Positions 46,603-61,100 are shown, numbered from the stretch's first letter. The stretch is DNA of 64,000 nt from Caprimulgus europaeus (GCA_907165065.1 OU015541.1:9062501-9126500), one strand, 5' to 3'. The notes: generated by a model not told the origin, from the letters alone. Numbers and translations are program-made.

Positions 46603-49600
46603 TTCAATATCATTCTCTGCCTGAAACAAGAATTTTCTTCACCATGAGTGAAAAGCTGGGTGCCTCTCTTTTCCTGGCTGTTACTCAAGGTATAAGATCC
46701 ATATCCCTACCACAAACCATGCTGGGACTTCTAATTGGGTTTTCCTCCCACTGTAACTCCCTCTACCATCTGTTTTTCTTTTTCTTTTGGATGACACATC
46801 CCTCAGTCACTGAGCAGTGCCACTGGGATGCCAACCCAACCCTGGAGACTCAGCCAGAGCAGCGCCTTCCCTCTTCCCCATGTCCCAAGTGGCCACCAGC
46901 CTCAGCTCCAAGTGTGAGGTGGGACTTCAGATCACCACCTTCCCATCCAGGGACAGGGAGGGGATCAGACATGGGTGGATTTCTGTATTCCAGTCCATGT
47001 TCCTGGCTGGGATTTAACTTCAGCTTGGCTGTAGGGTTTCTTTGGAAAGAAGGCAGAAACTCCACAGTCTCTGAAGTCCAGAGCACAACTCGCATGGTTC
47101 TCAGCAGGGCTGGGCTCCCACCCTGCGTTTTTAAATAGCAGCAGAGCTGTTTAACCTGTGACACAACTGATTATTCTGCTTAGTTTGACATCACCACTGT
47201 GTTTGCAGTGACCAGAAACTGCCCACGTCCCCAGTGCTAACGAAGGGCTCTGGAGTCTCTCTGCTAAGATAATTGGTTGCCCCAGGCTTCAATAGGATCC
47301 GGCCAGTGTTTTCCACTGCTGCATCTAAGGAGATTACTAAATTGTTGGAAACATGGCTACTTCTTCTGGCCTCTTTCCAGACCCCTAGTCATGTTAGAGT
47401 TGAGCTACTGCAAATGAAAATACATTAGAATTTTAAATCAGTACATAAGTGATGCTTGCTCCTTGGGAAACTTGAAGTTAATGTTGCCTGCAGCTATTAC
47501 TAGTGTTTTCAGAAATAATTCATTAGCTGTAAAAATCTTCTTTCATGTCTCAGGAGATGAAACAAAAAATTAGCTATTTTACTTTTCTTGTTAATTCCTT
47601 CTTTCAGCATTCCTTCCAGTCTCCTTCAGCACCCTCCCCTTTCCAGGCTGCAAAGTTGGGACATGAAGTCTTAAAGATGGGGACCATGGAGACACATTTT
47701 AGATGAGCTCTTGGCCAGGTATCATAAGATGGTACCTTCCACTGGTTTCCCTCATAATATACAGCTCAGGCACAGGCTTTTCTGAGGAGGGTTTCTTGAA
47801 CTGTCAGTTCCCACTTAACAGAGGAGCAGTAGATAATTTTCAGTGGTGGCTTCTGGCTGCCAGAGGTGTGCTCACCATGTCTCAGTGGCTGAATACAAAA
47901 AGGATGGTTGGATCAGCCACTCTGTGCTGCTAAAGTCAAAGTAGAGCCCTCCCTGACACATAGCCTAGCACGAAGCCACATGGGACCAAGGTCAAGGAAC
48001 TTCTTTTACCTGCAGTAACTCTAACAACTCCCTTTGTCATAGGGTGAGGAAGACCCAGGGAGATTATTTTATCTCTGTACTTCAGCTCCTCTGCTTTTGA
48101 TCCCAGAAGAAAAACAACAATCATAAATGAACAACAGAGGGAGAGGACTTTTGTAGATTTTTCTTTCAAAGAAAATACACAAGGGGTTGAAGTCAAGTCC
48201 TATTGGTTACTCCACCAAAAATTATTTGTTCAACCTCATAATGCCTGAGGAACGTGAAACTAAGTTTCTTACCCTTTCAGGGCTTTTAGGAATTGAAGGT
48301 CTTTCTGAAAGTCTCGAAGAGCACCAAAGAGCTCTGTGCTGGAGAGAAGGGACAGCTGTCTGAAGCCATCCCTGTCCACATGAGAGAGGAAACAGCCACA
48401 CTGAGTCCAACAGGGGAAGATGCTTTCACCCAGTTGTGTCTCTCACATCTCAGCTTTGCTGACAAATTCGAGGAACATCCTTTTCCCAGGACATGGAATT
48501 GCTTTAGCATCTAAGCAAAACAAGACAAAGACATGAGTAATTTGCTTATTGTCCTGGAGAACACTTGGCTGAACTGTTCATTTCCATCTGCAGATGGCAT
48601 CCTGTGCTGCTTTGTGTACCCATCATACCTCCACCTCAGGGCAAAGCAGCAGCAGGGGAACAGAGCTGGCAAAGACGACAGCCTCTGCTCTCCCTTGGTG
48701 GGTACCCGCCCCATGCTCATGTGCTCCCACATTCAGGCTGTCTGTCCCATGACATCCCATCTCAGCTCTGCACGCTGCTTCACACGCCTGTTTCTTCCTC
48801 CTGACACAGCAGTTGTGTCAGGTGGCATCTGGAAGGGAACTCATTTTTTCTCCTTAGCAGTTTGACACTGAAATTAGATTGGGTTCATTTGCTGGGACAT
48901 TACCACCTGTGCTAATAGCCAAAATTGCTTTCAAAGATAGACTGCAGTGTTTTGAATTGGGAGAAAGATTGCTGTCCCTTTTAATTACATTTTCTGTCCA
49001 TAATGAGACAATTATAAGCATTTCACTAGCTCCCAGCCATCAGCCGTCCACTGTATGAGAGCGCAGGAGAAAAACACAGCCCCACCTCCCCCCTTCTCTT
49101 TCCCCTCCCACCCACTGATTTCTTTGAGCAATTCATAAGTGTGCAATGTATATTCATCTCCATTCTGGCAGAGATCCTGGCAGCACTGAGATTGCCCAAA
49201 GCCTCCTCAGGTAGCCATTGCACTACTCCAGCTGTTGCACTTGAGGACCAAACTCCCGTCTCAGTGACCTTCAGAGGGCAGCACATGTGCAAAGAACAGC
49301 CACAACCCCACCTACTCACTCCTCTTTTTCACTTAAGGGATATATATACTTACCAATCAGGAGTGTTGGAATCAAAGATTCCATTCATAGGTGTAGAGAG
49401 AGAGAAAATATTGTCTCAGAAGTAAAATACTGCAGGGACACAGAAGCTGCCACACTGGACCAACGCCAGGCTATCCGCTACGGTGGCCTTCTCACCAAGG
49501 TCAGTAGCTTCAGAGCTAGAAATGTTATTGGAAAATGAACTGTTAGCCCAGGTTTGTGCTAGATGGTATTATCTGAGCACTGGAGGGCTGATTCCTTCCA

Positions 49601-51879
49601 GCTAGAAATCCTTTCAGCTCTTGAAACCTGAGTCTTTTAATCTTAAACAGCATCAAATGTTATTATTGTGAGATTGCATAGCACTGCAAATAAATACTGC
49701 ATTTAACATATCAATGTGATGAAGTACAATGCTCTGGTCAAGAAGGAAAGTTTATTTAAGGCAATATAAAAATATTGCCATTAATCCAGGGTTCTTGTAC
49801 TCTACAAACCGGAGCAGCCATTGTAAGCGAGATAATTCAAAGGTCTCCCCACAGGCAGGTTGCCATGATATCTCTTTGCAGAGTCACAGGGCATCTGAAA
49901 TTAACAATGAAGATAAACCCACTTCCCATGGGTCTACCTCAAAGATCCCAGTTGATCAGGCCCAGCTGAACACATGGGGGTGTGCATGTTTTCCATATGT
50001 ATTCACAGAACCCTTGAAGAAAGCTGGAGAAATTCAGAGGGGGAAGTTTCAGGTGCAAATCTGTAATAAGGAGCATTATTAACCCCGAGAGACACAAAAA
50101 CCATAAAGAGCAAGAGCTGATCAAGGTCTTCTCTGTGTCAGCCCAAAGGCTGAGCCCTTTTCCTCAGCCCCAGGGCTTCCAAAGGCCAAACAAACCCTTG
50201 GAGACATATTAGCATAACTCTGATGTATCCTCAGCTGCCCCCAGGATCTTACAGCAGCTCCCTAACAGTGGGGTCAGCAGCCTAAGGGTACGAAAGGGAA
50301 GGTAAGTACTTGTGGGCTGGATGCTACCAGCTGCTTTGGAGCTGGGGTATATTGAAATATGAAGGACTGCATCTGTCTGGTTACAGCAGATTGAAGGTCC
50401 CTGCGCTGGGTGCACAGAGGGAAAATCAAGCCTTCTAGGAAAGCAGCTGCACCGAGCAGTGAGACCTTCAAAGGAATGCAAGACTGGTTTAGATGTGGTA
50501 TGCATAAATTCATATATATGTCTAGCACGGTATCTACAGCTACAAGGGCTGGTGCTAGGGGAGCACAGAGCATGGAAAGCAGGAGGAAGAGTGAGAACTA
50601 GACCAACCATTAAGCTTGGGAGTGGGAGCAAACAGCAAGTCAGAAGCTCCCGGGATGCTCGCACAGCCCTGTGCTGCTCTGCCCTCGGATCCCCTCTTAC
50701 CCCACGCGCTGCAGGGGAAATGCACAGTTCATGTAACCACAAATGTTGCCCACACTTGGGATTTCTCCACTGAGATACCCTTGGCATTAGTGTACCTGGT
50801 TTTGTGAGGCCAAGAGACTGGGGAACAAAGAGCTGGGACCCCTGGCAACAATGAATTTCCAACCAAACTGGAGGGCTCAACTGATCTTCAAACCAAAACC
50901 ATCTCCTTTACATTGCTTTTCTCATAAGGGTTCTGGAAAAGAAGTCTGAAAAGATTTGCTGGGGTTCAGAGCTCCGCAGCCACAGTTCTGACACAATGGC
51001 AGAAATGGCATATTAAATAGTTTCCATCAAAAACACCAAGTGCTGGGGCCCAGACAGTTGTGCAAGACTCTTAACAACACCCTCTCCTTGGGGAAACCTC
51101 ACCGTGAGCCAGCTAGACCTAGGACCTACCACCTACCCAGTAAAACATGAATCATTGTTGTCTGATTAAAGATCATCTTCCCAGTACTTTTCTGCCTCAA
51201 TCGTGGCGTTTTGACATACTAGTTCCAGAGTTGTCACTTGAATTATAGGACTAAGTGGTGATGCAGAAAACCAGCAGTAGCAGCAACAGCAACAAAAAAA
51301 TTACAAATCCCCAACTCATAAAACCAGAGCGTTAACGAGGTGAGTGGAGACGGCTGGAGGAGACAGCACATGGTACATGTGCGCAGGAAGAGCTGAGCAC
51401 GCTGCCTGCATCCAGAGCATCTCGCTGAGGCAGCCTGAGCCCTTCACAAAAATGGTAAAGTTTACAAACTCTCCTTTGGCAGCTTAGAAGATGAAATGGA
51501 GAAGAGAAGAGCTGCAGTCTCGGGGGTGTGGAGGAGGCAAGAAGCTGAACAGGAATCATGGTCCAGGACTCTGTGCCGTGCTGCAGCTGGCAGCACTTGT
51601 GAGACATCAAAGTGCCAAGGCTGATATCAAATTATTGACATTTTGAGCTAAGGCAGCAGGTACCAATAATCAAGATTTGCTGCTCAAACTTTTTTGGGAA
51701 GGAGTTGTTCTTTTCAAAGGAAAAGGCTTCTTACTAGAAAGAAACTTTCAATCTCCATTTCTCCTTCAAGTTTCCTTCAAGTTGTTCATGCTTTTATTTA
51801 AGAAAGTCTTCACAGACACAAAAACTACCCAGTTTGTGTAACACCTGGGTGTTGACCCAAGATTGTGCATTCAGGTTGG

Positions 51880-51906
51880 GGGAGAAAAAAAAGAAAAAAA
51901 GAAAAG
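51880..51906. repeat. Purine/A-rich tract
   Basis: A-runs broken by single G residues. No retroposon body is recognised nearby. Confidence 0.8.
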
Positions 51907-53833
51907 CCTTGGTTTTGAGACTTGCATTTAGCAAGAAATTAAAAACATTCATTCTCGCCAACATTTCTCACCTAGAAAAACCTCATCAATGACTGCTATC
52001 CAGTCCTACTTCCTGAAAAAAAGAAGTGAGAAACAGAAGTGCTCTGCCCTCCCAGCAAAGCTCTGGGTTTTCCCAGCTCACCTCTTGTTGGGCACCATGA
52101 CCCATCGCTTGTTTTGCGATTGCGTGATTGCTGCGACTTCAGGCAGAGAGCAGCCAGGCAGAGCAGCCACCCTGCGACTCTGAAGCCAAACCTGCTCCCT
52201 AAGTGAATGAGCTGGGGGGAAAAAAACAACAGGGCCCTCACAGCAATGAGTTTGTGATGCCAGAGCTCAGGGACAGGGTTTAAAACCCTCTGTAACTTTG
52301 GGATGAATTCCAAGACAATTTTTAATCCAGAGCTCATATTCTCCCAATCCTATTTACTAAAGCAATAAGAAATTGCACTTCCCATGGCACCCTGGGCATA
52401 TTATTATACTATGTAATTTCCTTCTGCAAAAACCCAATTAACTGTACATGTCTGTACCCATTCTGCCAACTATATCATTTTATAATTTCGGAACAGCAGC
52501 ACAAACTGCCGGGGAGTTATCAGTAAGAACTGTTCTGCAATAATTAATAGATGCAAAGATTAAAAGAAGGAGCAAAACGGGCGCACAAATTAACGCAGTC
52601 AATTATAACGTAGCTATCTACAGGCCCAGGATCTTGTGTAAAATGAATTTCCTTATTAAGCTTTACCATCTGCCTCCCTTGACAGAGGTCAAGGACCATG
52701 AGCTGATTTGAGAACCAATTTTGAGTTCCCTCTGTTGTGCTCAAAGGGCAGAGATCTGAGAGCAAGCAGGTGCAATTGTAGTTTGAGATCTTAAATAATC
52801 TCTGACCCTCCTTCCCTCTCACCTTTGGTCAGTAGGTGACAGAGTCATGCTGAAAAAACCTTCCACAGTTGAGGTCTTTCTCTTATCCTAGGCACCTAAA
52901 GCCTTTTGTGGATCTGGCCATTTTACAGCCTTCCAAACCATTTATGGGTCCAGGGTGGACACTACTGGCCCCACCATGTAGCCAACTGCAGCCCCTTGGA
53001 GACCACTGACTTCCACTGGGTTCCTGTCCACCCAACACTGGCTGCCTAAAGCATGGAAGGCAGTTAAATGTGCAGCTTTACCTGACTTGCCTCAGAGCCT
53101 TTGGAAATCCATTCCCACCCAGCTTTGTGGAAAGCCTCTGGTCTAAGCAACCAAGAATCTTCTGAGGATGGTGGGGTTTGGTGTAAGATGGGAACATGAA
53201 GCAGAATACAAACTATTCAAGAAGAAATTCTGCCCCAGTCTAGAAACCTCTGCAACCATTGAGGAGTTTGAACATCAACTTGTCACACTGATTTCCCAGA
53301 AGACTTTCCTCCCAGATTTCAAGAGCTGCTTCCCCTAATCATCTCAAGCTCTTCTCCAAGACCCCAAACACACTGAAGCAACGGGCTTTTTAATCAAATC
53401 CTGCACACAGCCCAAGAGACAGACATGCCTTAGCTTTCAGTTTGGCCCAAGGCCGTGCATTTGTGGAAAGGGTTAAAGGATTTGGCTGGTTTTATTTAAA
53501 GACACCTCAGCCTGCCACGCACACTTCCATGAAAGTGGGGTTACTTTCCAGGCCAAAGAGAGAAAACTGGTTTTGTAAACCCATGAGCTAGAAGGAACAC
53601 TCTGTATTCGTGCTACATCTACCCACTTCTCACCAAAGATGCACAGGACTGAATAAATCCACCGCAGGCATACAAGGTATATAAAAAAATGGATGATCAT
53701 AATCCTGGAAAATGCATTTGCTTAATTGCCTGGCTTCCATGTTTCCCAATAAACGACTTCAGTACAGTCATTAAGCTGTTTTTACTGAAATGTACAACCA
53801 TAAAGCAAACATATTTGCCATTGCATCTGCGCA

Positions 53834-53910
53834 ATTACAGCGTTTAATAAGCCATTCCCAATATGTAAATGTAGCGACCATTACAGCGTTGTTGCTTTGG
53901 AAGCCATTCC
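53834..53910. repeat. Imperfect 2x module ATTACAGCGTT...AGCCATTCC
   Basis: ATTACAGCGTT occurs at 53834 and 53880, each time followed within about 5-11 bases by AGCCATTCC (53850 and 53902). The spacing differs, so this is a diverged duplication or a pair of like binding modules in an AT-rich block. Confidence 0.7.
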
Positions 53911-55507
53911 TGGGTGCTCCAAATGCTGGACAGGAGCACACTGGAGATCTATCACATTCCAGAGTGCTTCTCTTGCTACCCATCAGCAGAGCAGTTCCTC
54001 TCCCTGTGCCAGGTGTTCTTCCTCCCTGTCACCCAGCGGGCAGAGGACGCTGCCCATCGCTCCCTGTGACACGACTTACTGAATGAATTCATTCCCATGA
54101 CTATTTCTGACCCGGTGCTGCTCAGTGAAGCTCAGGGCTCATACAGCAGCTGTGAGGTGAGGAACCCTTAAACATTTTAGTTTGAGGTTGTTGCAGGCAG
54201 TCAGCAGCTGTGCTGCTTTGCTCCCTTCTCCTTCAAGGACGCAGGTGACACGCTGCAATCCCACCGCTTTCTTCAAACTCCAACTCAGGGCAGCTGTAAT
54301 GCCCCCTGACATGTCAGTGTCTTTACATTGGTAACAGCAATTACTGATTGCAGCTATGGCAAACATTCCCCTCTGACACCCACAATCACATCCATTTTAC
54401 TGCACTTTGGTTTTTAATTGTCATCTCCATTTCCAGGAAACCTGTTAACCAACATTAGTATTGCCATTCTAAAATGTAAAAAGAAAAAATAAAGTCTTAA
54501 TGGATCTGAATGAATTCTCAGACTCAAAGCTTCCATCTGCCATCAGTCTGTCTGTGTTTTGACACAGAAATTAAGCCACGTAGCTGGTACGCCAGAGAAA
54601 TCTCCACACGTGCCCCGTGAGCCTGAGCGCGAGGTTTGACGATGAGGTGTGCATGATTTTACACAGGTAGGGCCATTGCTCACAAGAAACAGTATTGACC
54701 CTGGGGACCATTTGCATTTGAAGGAAAAAAAAAGAAAGAAAAGCCCATGTACATTATAAACAAACCAAAATCACAGGTATTCCTGAAACGCTGATACTGC
54801 AATAGGATCCACAAGAGATACAACTGCAGCTGCTCAGCCAGGCAGGGACAGAGTCAGGAGCTGCCCTATGCCAGCCCATCGCCCAGCCTCACATCCAGCC
54901 TTTCCTCTGCCACATTCACCATCTCAAACAGCACATCTATCTGCTGGATCCTTCTTTTGCCAAGTTTACTACTGACTTGCAGGCCAGCTGCTCCATGTGC
55001 GACATGAGAAGTACACGGTAAAGTGCCCAGTACTGTGTGGATTATGAGTAATATAAATTTTGAACTATCACCAGCAAATAGAGACCACTTAAATTCAAAA
55101 TTGAACTAGCTCAGCATTAATTACCCCTAGCCCCTTGGGAAGGGCATCTGCCTCGTCCTCTGAGCTGCCACCAGCTAGGGCTGTATGCATGGGAGGTGCT
55201 GTCAAAGATGGACCTGTGCTTCTGTTGATACCTGGTACGTGGTTAACTTCACCAGAGTAGGCCGTCCTGGTAAAGGCAAGGAAACTGCTCTCAAGAATTG
55301 CGCTAGAAATTCCTGTTAGGTTCAAGACCTTAATCATTAAAATTGAGAGCTTCAAAACCTAAAGATCTATTGGATCATTAAAACAATGAGACTGGAATAA
55401 CAAAGCAGGTGTGAACATTGCTTTAGAGGACACAAAGATGATCTGCCTCCGTGTCCTCCAAGTGTAGAGTATTTTCAAAGAAAAGGCTCATCCAAGGCAG
55501 CAGCACC

Positions 55508-55543
55508 AGTGGGTGATGAAGAGGCAGTGGGTGATGAAGAGGC
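55508..55543. repeat. 18-bp perfect tandem duplication
   Basis: Two adjacent copies of AGTGGGTGATGAAGAGGC, followed by AGTG of a third. Confidence 0.95.
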
Positions 55544-55735
55544 AGTGACGCACAGGGGCACTGCCAGGGCTGGCTGGGCAGCACACGCAATGACTTCTCT
55601 CCTTTGACATTTGACATCAAAAGTTTAACCAGGTTTTGGAAGCTGAGCTGTTTATGTTCGCCCAGTCCTGCAGTTTGCACTCCACTCTTCTGTGGCAGAA
55701 CGTGGGAATTCTGAAAATTCTTTTCCATTACTTCC

Positions 55736-55748
55736 TTTTTTTTTTTTT
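55736..55748. repeat. T-run
   Basis: Uninterrupted thymine homopolymer of about 13 bases within a pyrimidine-rich stretch. Confidence 0.8.
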
Positions 55749-57895
55749 CCCTGCGTTTTTCTTATCAAACCGTTCCTCACAGGGTGGGAGCCTGCCAGGG
55801 CGGTTTTCTTTGTCCTGTCAATAACACCCTGTCCCTGTCAGGGCAGAGGGGAGGTTTCACCCATCTCTCCCAGCAGCCAGGCAGCTCTGAGGACAACAAG
55901 AAGAAATTGTGTCTGACATCAGAAATGTTAATATTTCATAAAGCCGTGCTGGTAGCAGGCTCATGACTATAAGGGGTCATTTTGTGCAGAGAAGACTGCA
56001 ACTCATTTTGGCAACCTCCCAGCTGATGATAATTTCATTTTTAGGGGAACCTATTCCTGCATAAAGCCCTGATATTCCTGCACTGCCCAGAGTGCTCTCC
56101 TTTTCCCACCACACAGCTCCTTTCCCACTTTTTTGCTAGAGGTAGGAAGAGGGAGCATTTGTCTCTGCCACACACCGGCGTGCTGGCCTGGCTGGGGGCT
56201 GTGCTCCGGGGGCTCGTGTGCTGATGTCCCCTGGGGATGGCTGTCAGCCCTCGGTACATGCTGTAACTGAGACCTTCCAGCCTAGCCAGCACAATAAACA
56301 GTGGTGCTTTTCTTGGAAGTATTTAAGCTCTTTTCCTGCCTTAGAAAGATGAATGACTTACTTATGACTTCATTCCTAAATTGGGCAGATGATAACGTTA
56401 ATATTCAGAGCGCAGCACGCAGAGGAGCTCAGCACACGAACCCATGTACCTGCCAGGATTCTCCCTGAACAGACAAACTGAGGAAGCCAGGCAGAACACA
56501 AGCCCCGCGGCTGTGGGATTTCAGAACTACACCTGATGGGCTCTTTTCACCGGTGATTCCAGGCAGCGCGTTCAGACTGCTGTGCCCAAAGCAGCACAGT
56601 CAATGCCATCAGCAGGGAGGCGAGGGGGAGAGCAGGGTGAGGTAACACACACTGTGCCTGAGCATCACTTGTGAAACTGCTCACTCATTTATCCCCTTGA
56701 ACTGAAATAAAGCCTTAAACCACCCTCCTTGTTAAAGCATTCCAGGGATCTGCTTCCGTATTGCATCCAGCTGCTAGGCAGAGTAAAACAGAGAGAGGGA
56801 AAATAATATCATTGTGTTGTCACATCAGAGAAATCCAGTTTCTCCAGCTAGTAACCTTCTAGCACAGTCAACCACTGTTTCCTGGAGATGCTCTCCTACA
56901 TCCCACCATTTGTCCCAGCAGCCAGGAGGCTGAAAGTGGTCACGGGTGCTGCTTCAGGGAAGCCCACCACAGATACAGACACACTCACACTCAGAGGAAG
57001 AAGATGTCCAGCAGCACTTTGTGCCCTCCAACAGAAGCTCTGGGCCTTCACAGACCAGCCTTAGCTCATGGGTGAGCAGAAGGCACAGGATCAGGGAAGC
57101 CACAGCAGCATGGGCTTTCACCGCCAGCAGAATGAGCTGAGCAACTCCCGTTTTTCAGACAGCTTCTGCTCCACCGGCTAACGGCTGAAATAGGGTGCAA
57201 GGAATAAATCAAGCATTGGTTAATTGGTCTGAGGATTATTATGGAAGTGGAGGAAGGTGAAAGCCCATTAGTGCTGCATCACCCTGCAACACCCTTCCAG
57301 TAATTCAAAAGCTCACAATTAGGAGTATGGGGAGGCCAGAATGGAGCTCAAGTGAAACAAGCACCGAGCACAGCAAGTCACAGCAGAAAAACAACGCACA
57401 GGAAGAGAGCCACGCTGAGCTCTGCACAGGGCTCAGCACAGGAGCAGCTCTTCAGCCCTGAGGCTTAGGGAATGACCTATGGCAATGGAACCTTGTACCT
57501 CCTACCCAGCATGGACAAGGGGGTGCAACTCATGGTTTTGGGGAGTGTGGGGTCACACACTGTGCCCAAACTCAGGAAAAAGGGTAATATTGTGGTATTC
57601 ATCAGCAGACACGAACAAACTGCACCATGGCTCCACCTTTCTCCCTTTCCAGTATCAATTTGAGATGTTTACAAGATGCAGCCAAGCACATCCTGTCCTA
57701 AATGCACGTCCAGGTCCCACTGGTGTCACAGCAAGTTTGTCACATGTGTGACAGGACAAGAGCAACCGGGGGTACCACAGACCAGCAGCCTGGAGACCCT
57801 GCTTATCCCTGTGGATTTAAAAAGGTGGTGATCAGCAGAATACATAGAACAGTCTGGATTTTACCCAACTTGAGAATGGGAGAACCAGAGTGTTT

Positions 57896-57918
57896 AAAAA
57901 AGAAAAAAAAAAAAAAAA
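57896..57918. repeat. A-rich run
   Basis: A-run interrupted by a single G near its start. No retroposon is recognised upstream. Confidence 0.85.
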
Positions 57919-58096
57919 GGCTTGCTAATATTTGGGTTTGTTGTTTTAAGCTGCAGGAGACATATTTACAGAACAGAATAATCTCTGCTGGTTCAGACTC
58001 TCTTTTCTCACCTCTACTCCTCCACTTGCAGTATCACAACTATCACCAAGCAACTCATGTTATAACTGGAAAGGACTTAAAAAAACCTTCCTCACA

Positions 58097-58137
58097 AAAA
58101 AAAAAGAAAAGAAAAAGAGGGGGAAAAAAAAAAAGAG
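58097..58137. repeat. Purine tract
   Basis: About 40 consecutive purines (A-runs with G clusters, including GAGGGGG). This is the second purine tract within 250 bases. Confidence 0.85.
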
Positions 58138-61100
58138 TCAGTGATCTTAATATTTAAAGAGTCAAAATATTCAAAATGAAGGATTGAAAAAAACCTGAGG
58201 TTTGAAAAGCTAAAGATAACAGAATAGTCTCATTTATGGAGAAGTATTGCTGACTCCATCCACTCAAGCAGAACATGCTCAACTGCTCCAGCCACTGAGC
58301 AAAAGGAAAAAATAGTTTGTCCTTAGAGCAACAAGGTTATTTAAGAAAATTACTTTTTTGTTGTTGTTCTTTTTCTTTACCTTTGGCTCCTGAGCTTTCT
58401 GGGCATATTTTATCTCTTTTTTTCCAAATGCACAAGGGCTTTCTCTTAAGAAAGGGAGCAGATCCTCATACATTCAGATGACTGCAATCCCACAGGTCAT
58501 GACACTCAGGGAGCTGACAGGCCTCATGAAGATCCCATGGTAAAAATGCTCTTTTACCACCTTCTGTTTCAAATGCAGAAGAAAACTGTTGAATCACAGG
58601 TGGGATGCTACAGGGTTAGGGTGAAGAAAAGCAGAATTCTCCCAGGGCCTCCCTTTTTCTCCATCCCATGACAATGGAAGGTTTCTCTACAACAGAGAAA
58701 ATCACATGGCTTCCTCAGCAGCTTGTAAAATGGCCTGGATTTTTTGCTTGGCTTTTCATCATTAAAAATTGAGATCCTCAGCTGGAGAGCAGAGGGAAGT
58801 GTAGGAACATCAGTCGAGCCTAATTTTCCTTTTACATAAATCCAGCTCACTGGTGCTTTGGTTTTATTTGCTCTTTCTTTCATCTGGAGCCAGGCTGGTG
58901 CCTGGAAGGTGGAGCAGCATGTGTGCAACTGGCCACTCCTCATTGTCAGTGCCCAAAGGGATGATTTATGGACGATGAGACTCAGCTCCTGGCTTCGTGT
59001 ACTTGCCGTGGGAGATGCTCCCCTATTGATACCCAACGGCGAAAGGTTTTTAGTGTTGTCATGGGAACGGCTGTCATCTTTGGTGAACAGCCTCTCCTCC
59101 ATGTGCAGCTGCCTTGCTTCTTTACTGTACAAAGCCACTTTTCAGGAGTATTTTGCCTTGGATTTCCAATAGCCTTATCTTTCCCAAAACTCAGGCAGTA
59201 GAAATTATTGAGATTATGATGACAGACGGTGATAAAGTGCCTAGAGGGAAACAGCCAGGACCCAGTGTGTGTCTACACCATGAGCTAATCTTCATTTGCA
59301 GGAAAAGTGATCCAACAGCTTCACTACCATCTTCTACTTAAAAGGCTTGCTCTTGCTCTCTTACTCTCTCACACTCACACACACTTGCATCTCTCCTTCC
59401 TTCCCCCAGGAATTTACCAACAGGATTTGTTTGTACAGTCACCCAAGGTGTGGAGGTGAAGCCAGCACACTGCACAGACCTTTTCAGGATGTGCTGATGC
59501 ACTGAGACGTGTGCAATGACATAGCAATGACATAGCCTGTGTAGAAATAGAGCTGCTGGCAAGGGGCTAATTCTGTCCTGCTCCTGCTTCCCCAGGCTAC
59601 GGTGACAGAAGCAGAAGCCTGGAAGTCCTACCACACCGCCACCAGCAGCTCCTGTTAGGACCACATGCTATCAGCTCTCAGGGATAAGCAGGAGCAAATA
59701 AAACCCTGACCAACAAGTCATTGGCTGTAGGAACAGACTATTTTGTGCTTACTAATTTAGTATCACAGCTGCCTCGCAAGCAGAACCCAGAAGAGAATGC
59801 TACTGATAAATAAATCATTTTGGTCAATTAAAAATGAGGGGTTTTTTCCTCCAATATTTTCCTTGAAACAGAAAGTTGAAAATAATGAGGGGGTTGAATG
59901 AAATATTTTGACTCAGATTGTTTAAATCTTGAAATAAAATTCCAAAATCAAAATCAAAACACTTCACTTAGGAGGCATAAAAACAATTCACTACTTCTAA
60001 ATCCCCCTCTTTCCTGTCTCCATCTATGAGGACCAATCATCAAATGTGGCATGAGTTCACAAGCAGTTTCAGTCAACTTAAAAGGACTTTTAGCAAACTT
60101 ACTGTGAGCCTCCAAAAAATATAATCAAGCCCAGATTCTGCAGTCATCTTACCCAGAATACTATTTCTGAGCAGCCCGTTCTCAAACTCTCCACTGCTAC
60201 CTTCACTCACTTAAAGGCCTGATTCTGCAAACTTTCTCCACATCCCATTGATACTGAACCTGGCTAGAGCTGGTACAGTTTCTGTCAGAATAGGATGAAG
60301 TATTATCAAAAGAACATCTTTTAAGGCTCACTTGCTTTTAGCACACTGAAGTGGGAGAGGAGTCTTTGACCCTGAAAGGTTCACAACCAAATGGATTAAC
60401 ATCAGGACTAAATATCCCACAGCAAGTATGATGACAATTTAATAAGCCTTACACACAAATACAGTACAGCTAACACTTAAGTACTCAGTAAATGAAAGGG
60501 ATTGCAATTGAGGTACCACATCATTTCACTGATGACAATAAAGGCTTTTCTGACTTGACATTATCATTTATAACTTTGCAATACAGCCTCTTCCTACCTG
60601 ATTGGCTCTGATGTTGTAGGAGAGGGACACTGGGGTGAACACAACTTGTGGAAGGCTTAAGTTTTTTAAGCATTATTAAGCAAAAATTGCCTCCTTTATA
60701 GCTTCTGTACTCAATTCTGAAAGCATCTGATAAGAACAGGGTATCACGTTGTCAAAAGTTTGGTTAGATTTTGAAAATTAAAATGTTTCCAATAGCTGGT
60801 TCCATTCAGGCTGCTTCTCTACAGTCCTGCGGCCCAATATGGGGCTTCTGCAGGACAAAGGAAACCTCCCAAGAACTAAATGCAACTACCATTACACATC
60901 TCCACCAAGAAAATGAAACTGGCTTCCAGCTCAATAGAAATTCCTCACTGCAAAAACCGCAATGATGTGCTCTAGTTATTTATTCCCAAGCCACCTCTCA
61001 GAGGATCACATCCCTCTGCTCACAAGCCAGCGAGTTCTCCTGAGCAGGCTGTCAGTTAGTTACAGATTATGTCACACAGTGAAGCAAAAGACTTTTTTTT

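Noticed and set aside
46539-47138. 199-codon open frame on the + strand
   Set aside because: Low-complexity, Phe/Ser/Pro-rich translation without a known domain. It looks like chance.
49080-49113. C-rich stretch as a minus-strand quadruplex
   Set aside because: The central spacer is eight bases. At best it is a weak non-canonical motif.
58608-59138. 176-codon open frame on the minus strand
   Set aside because: No recognisable domain and no exon-like boundaries. The length is within what chance gives in a window this size.
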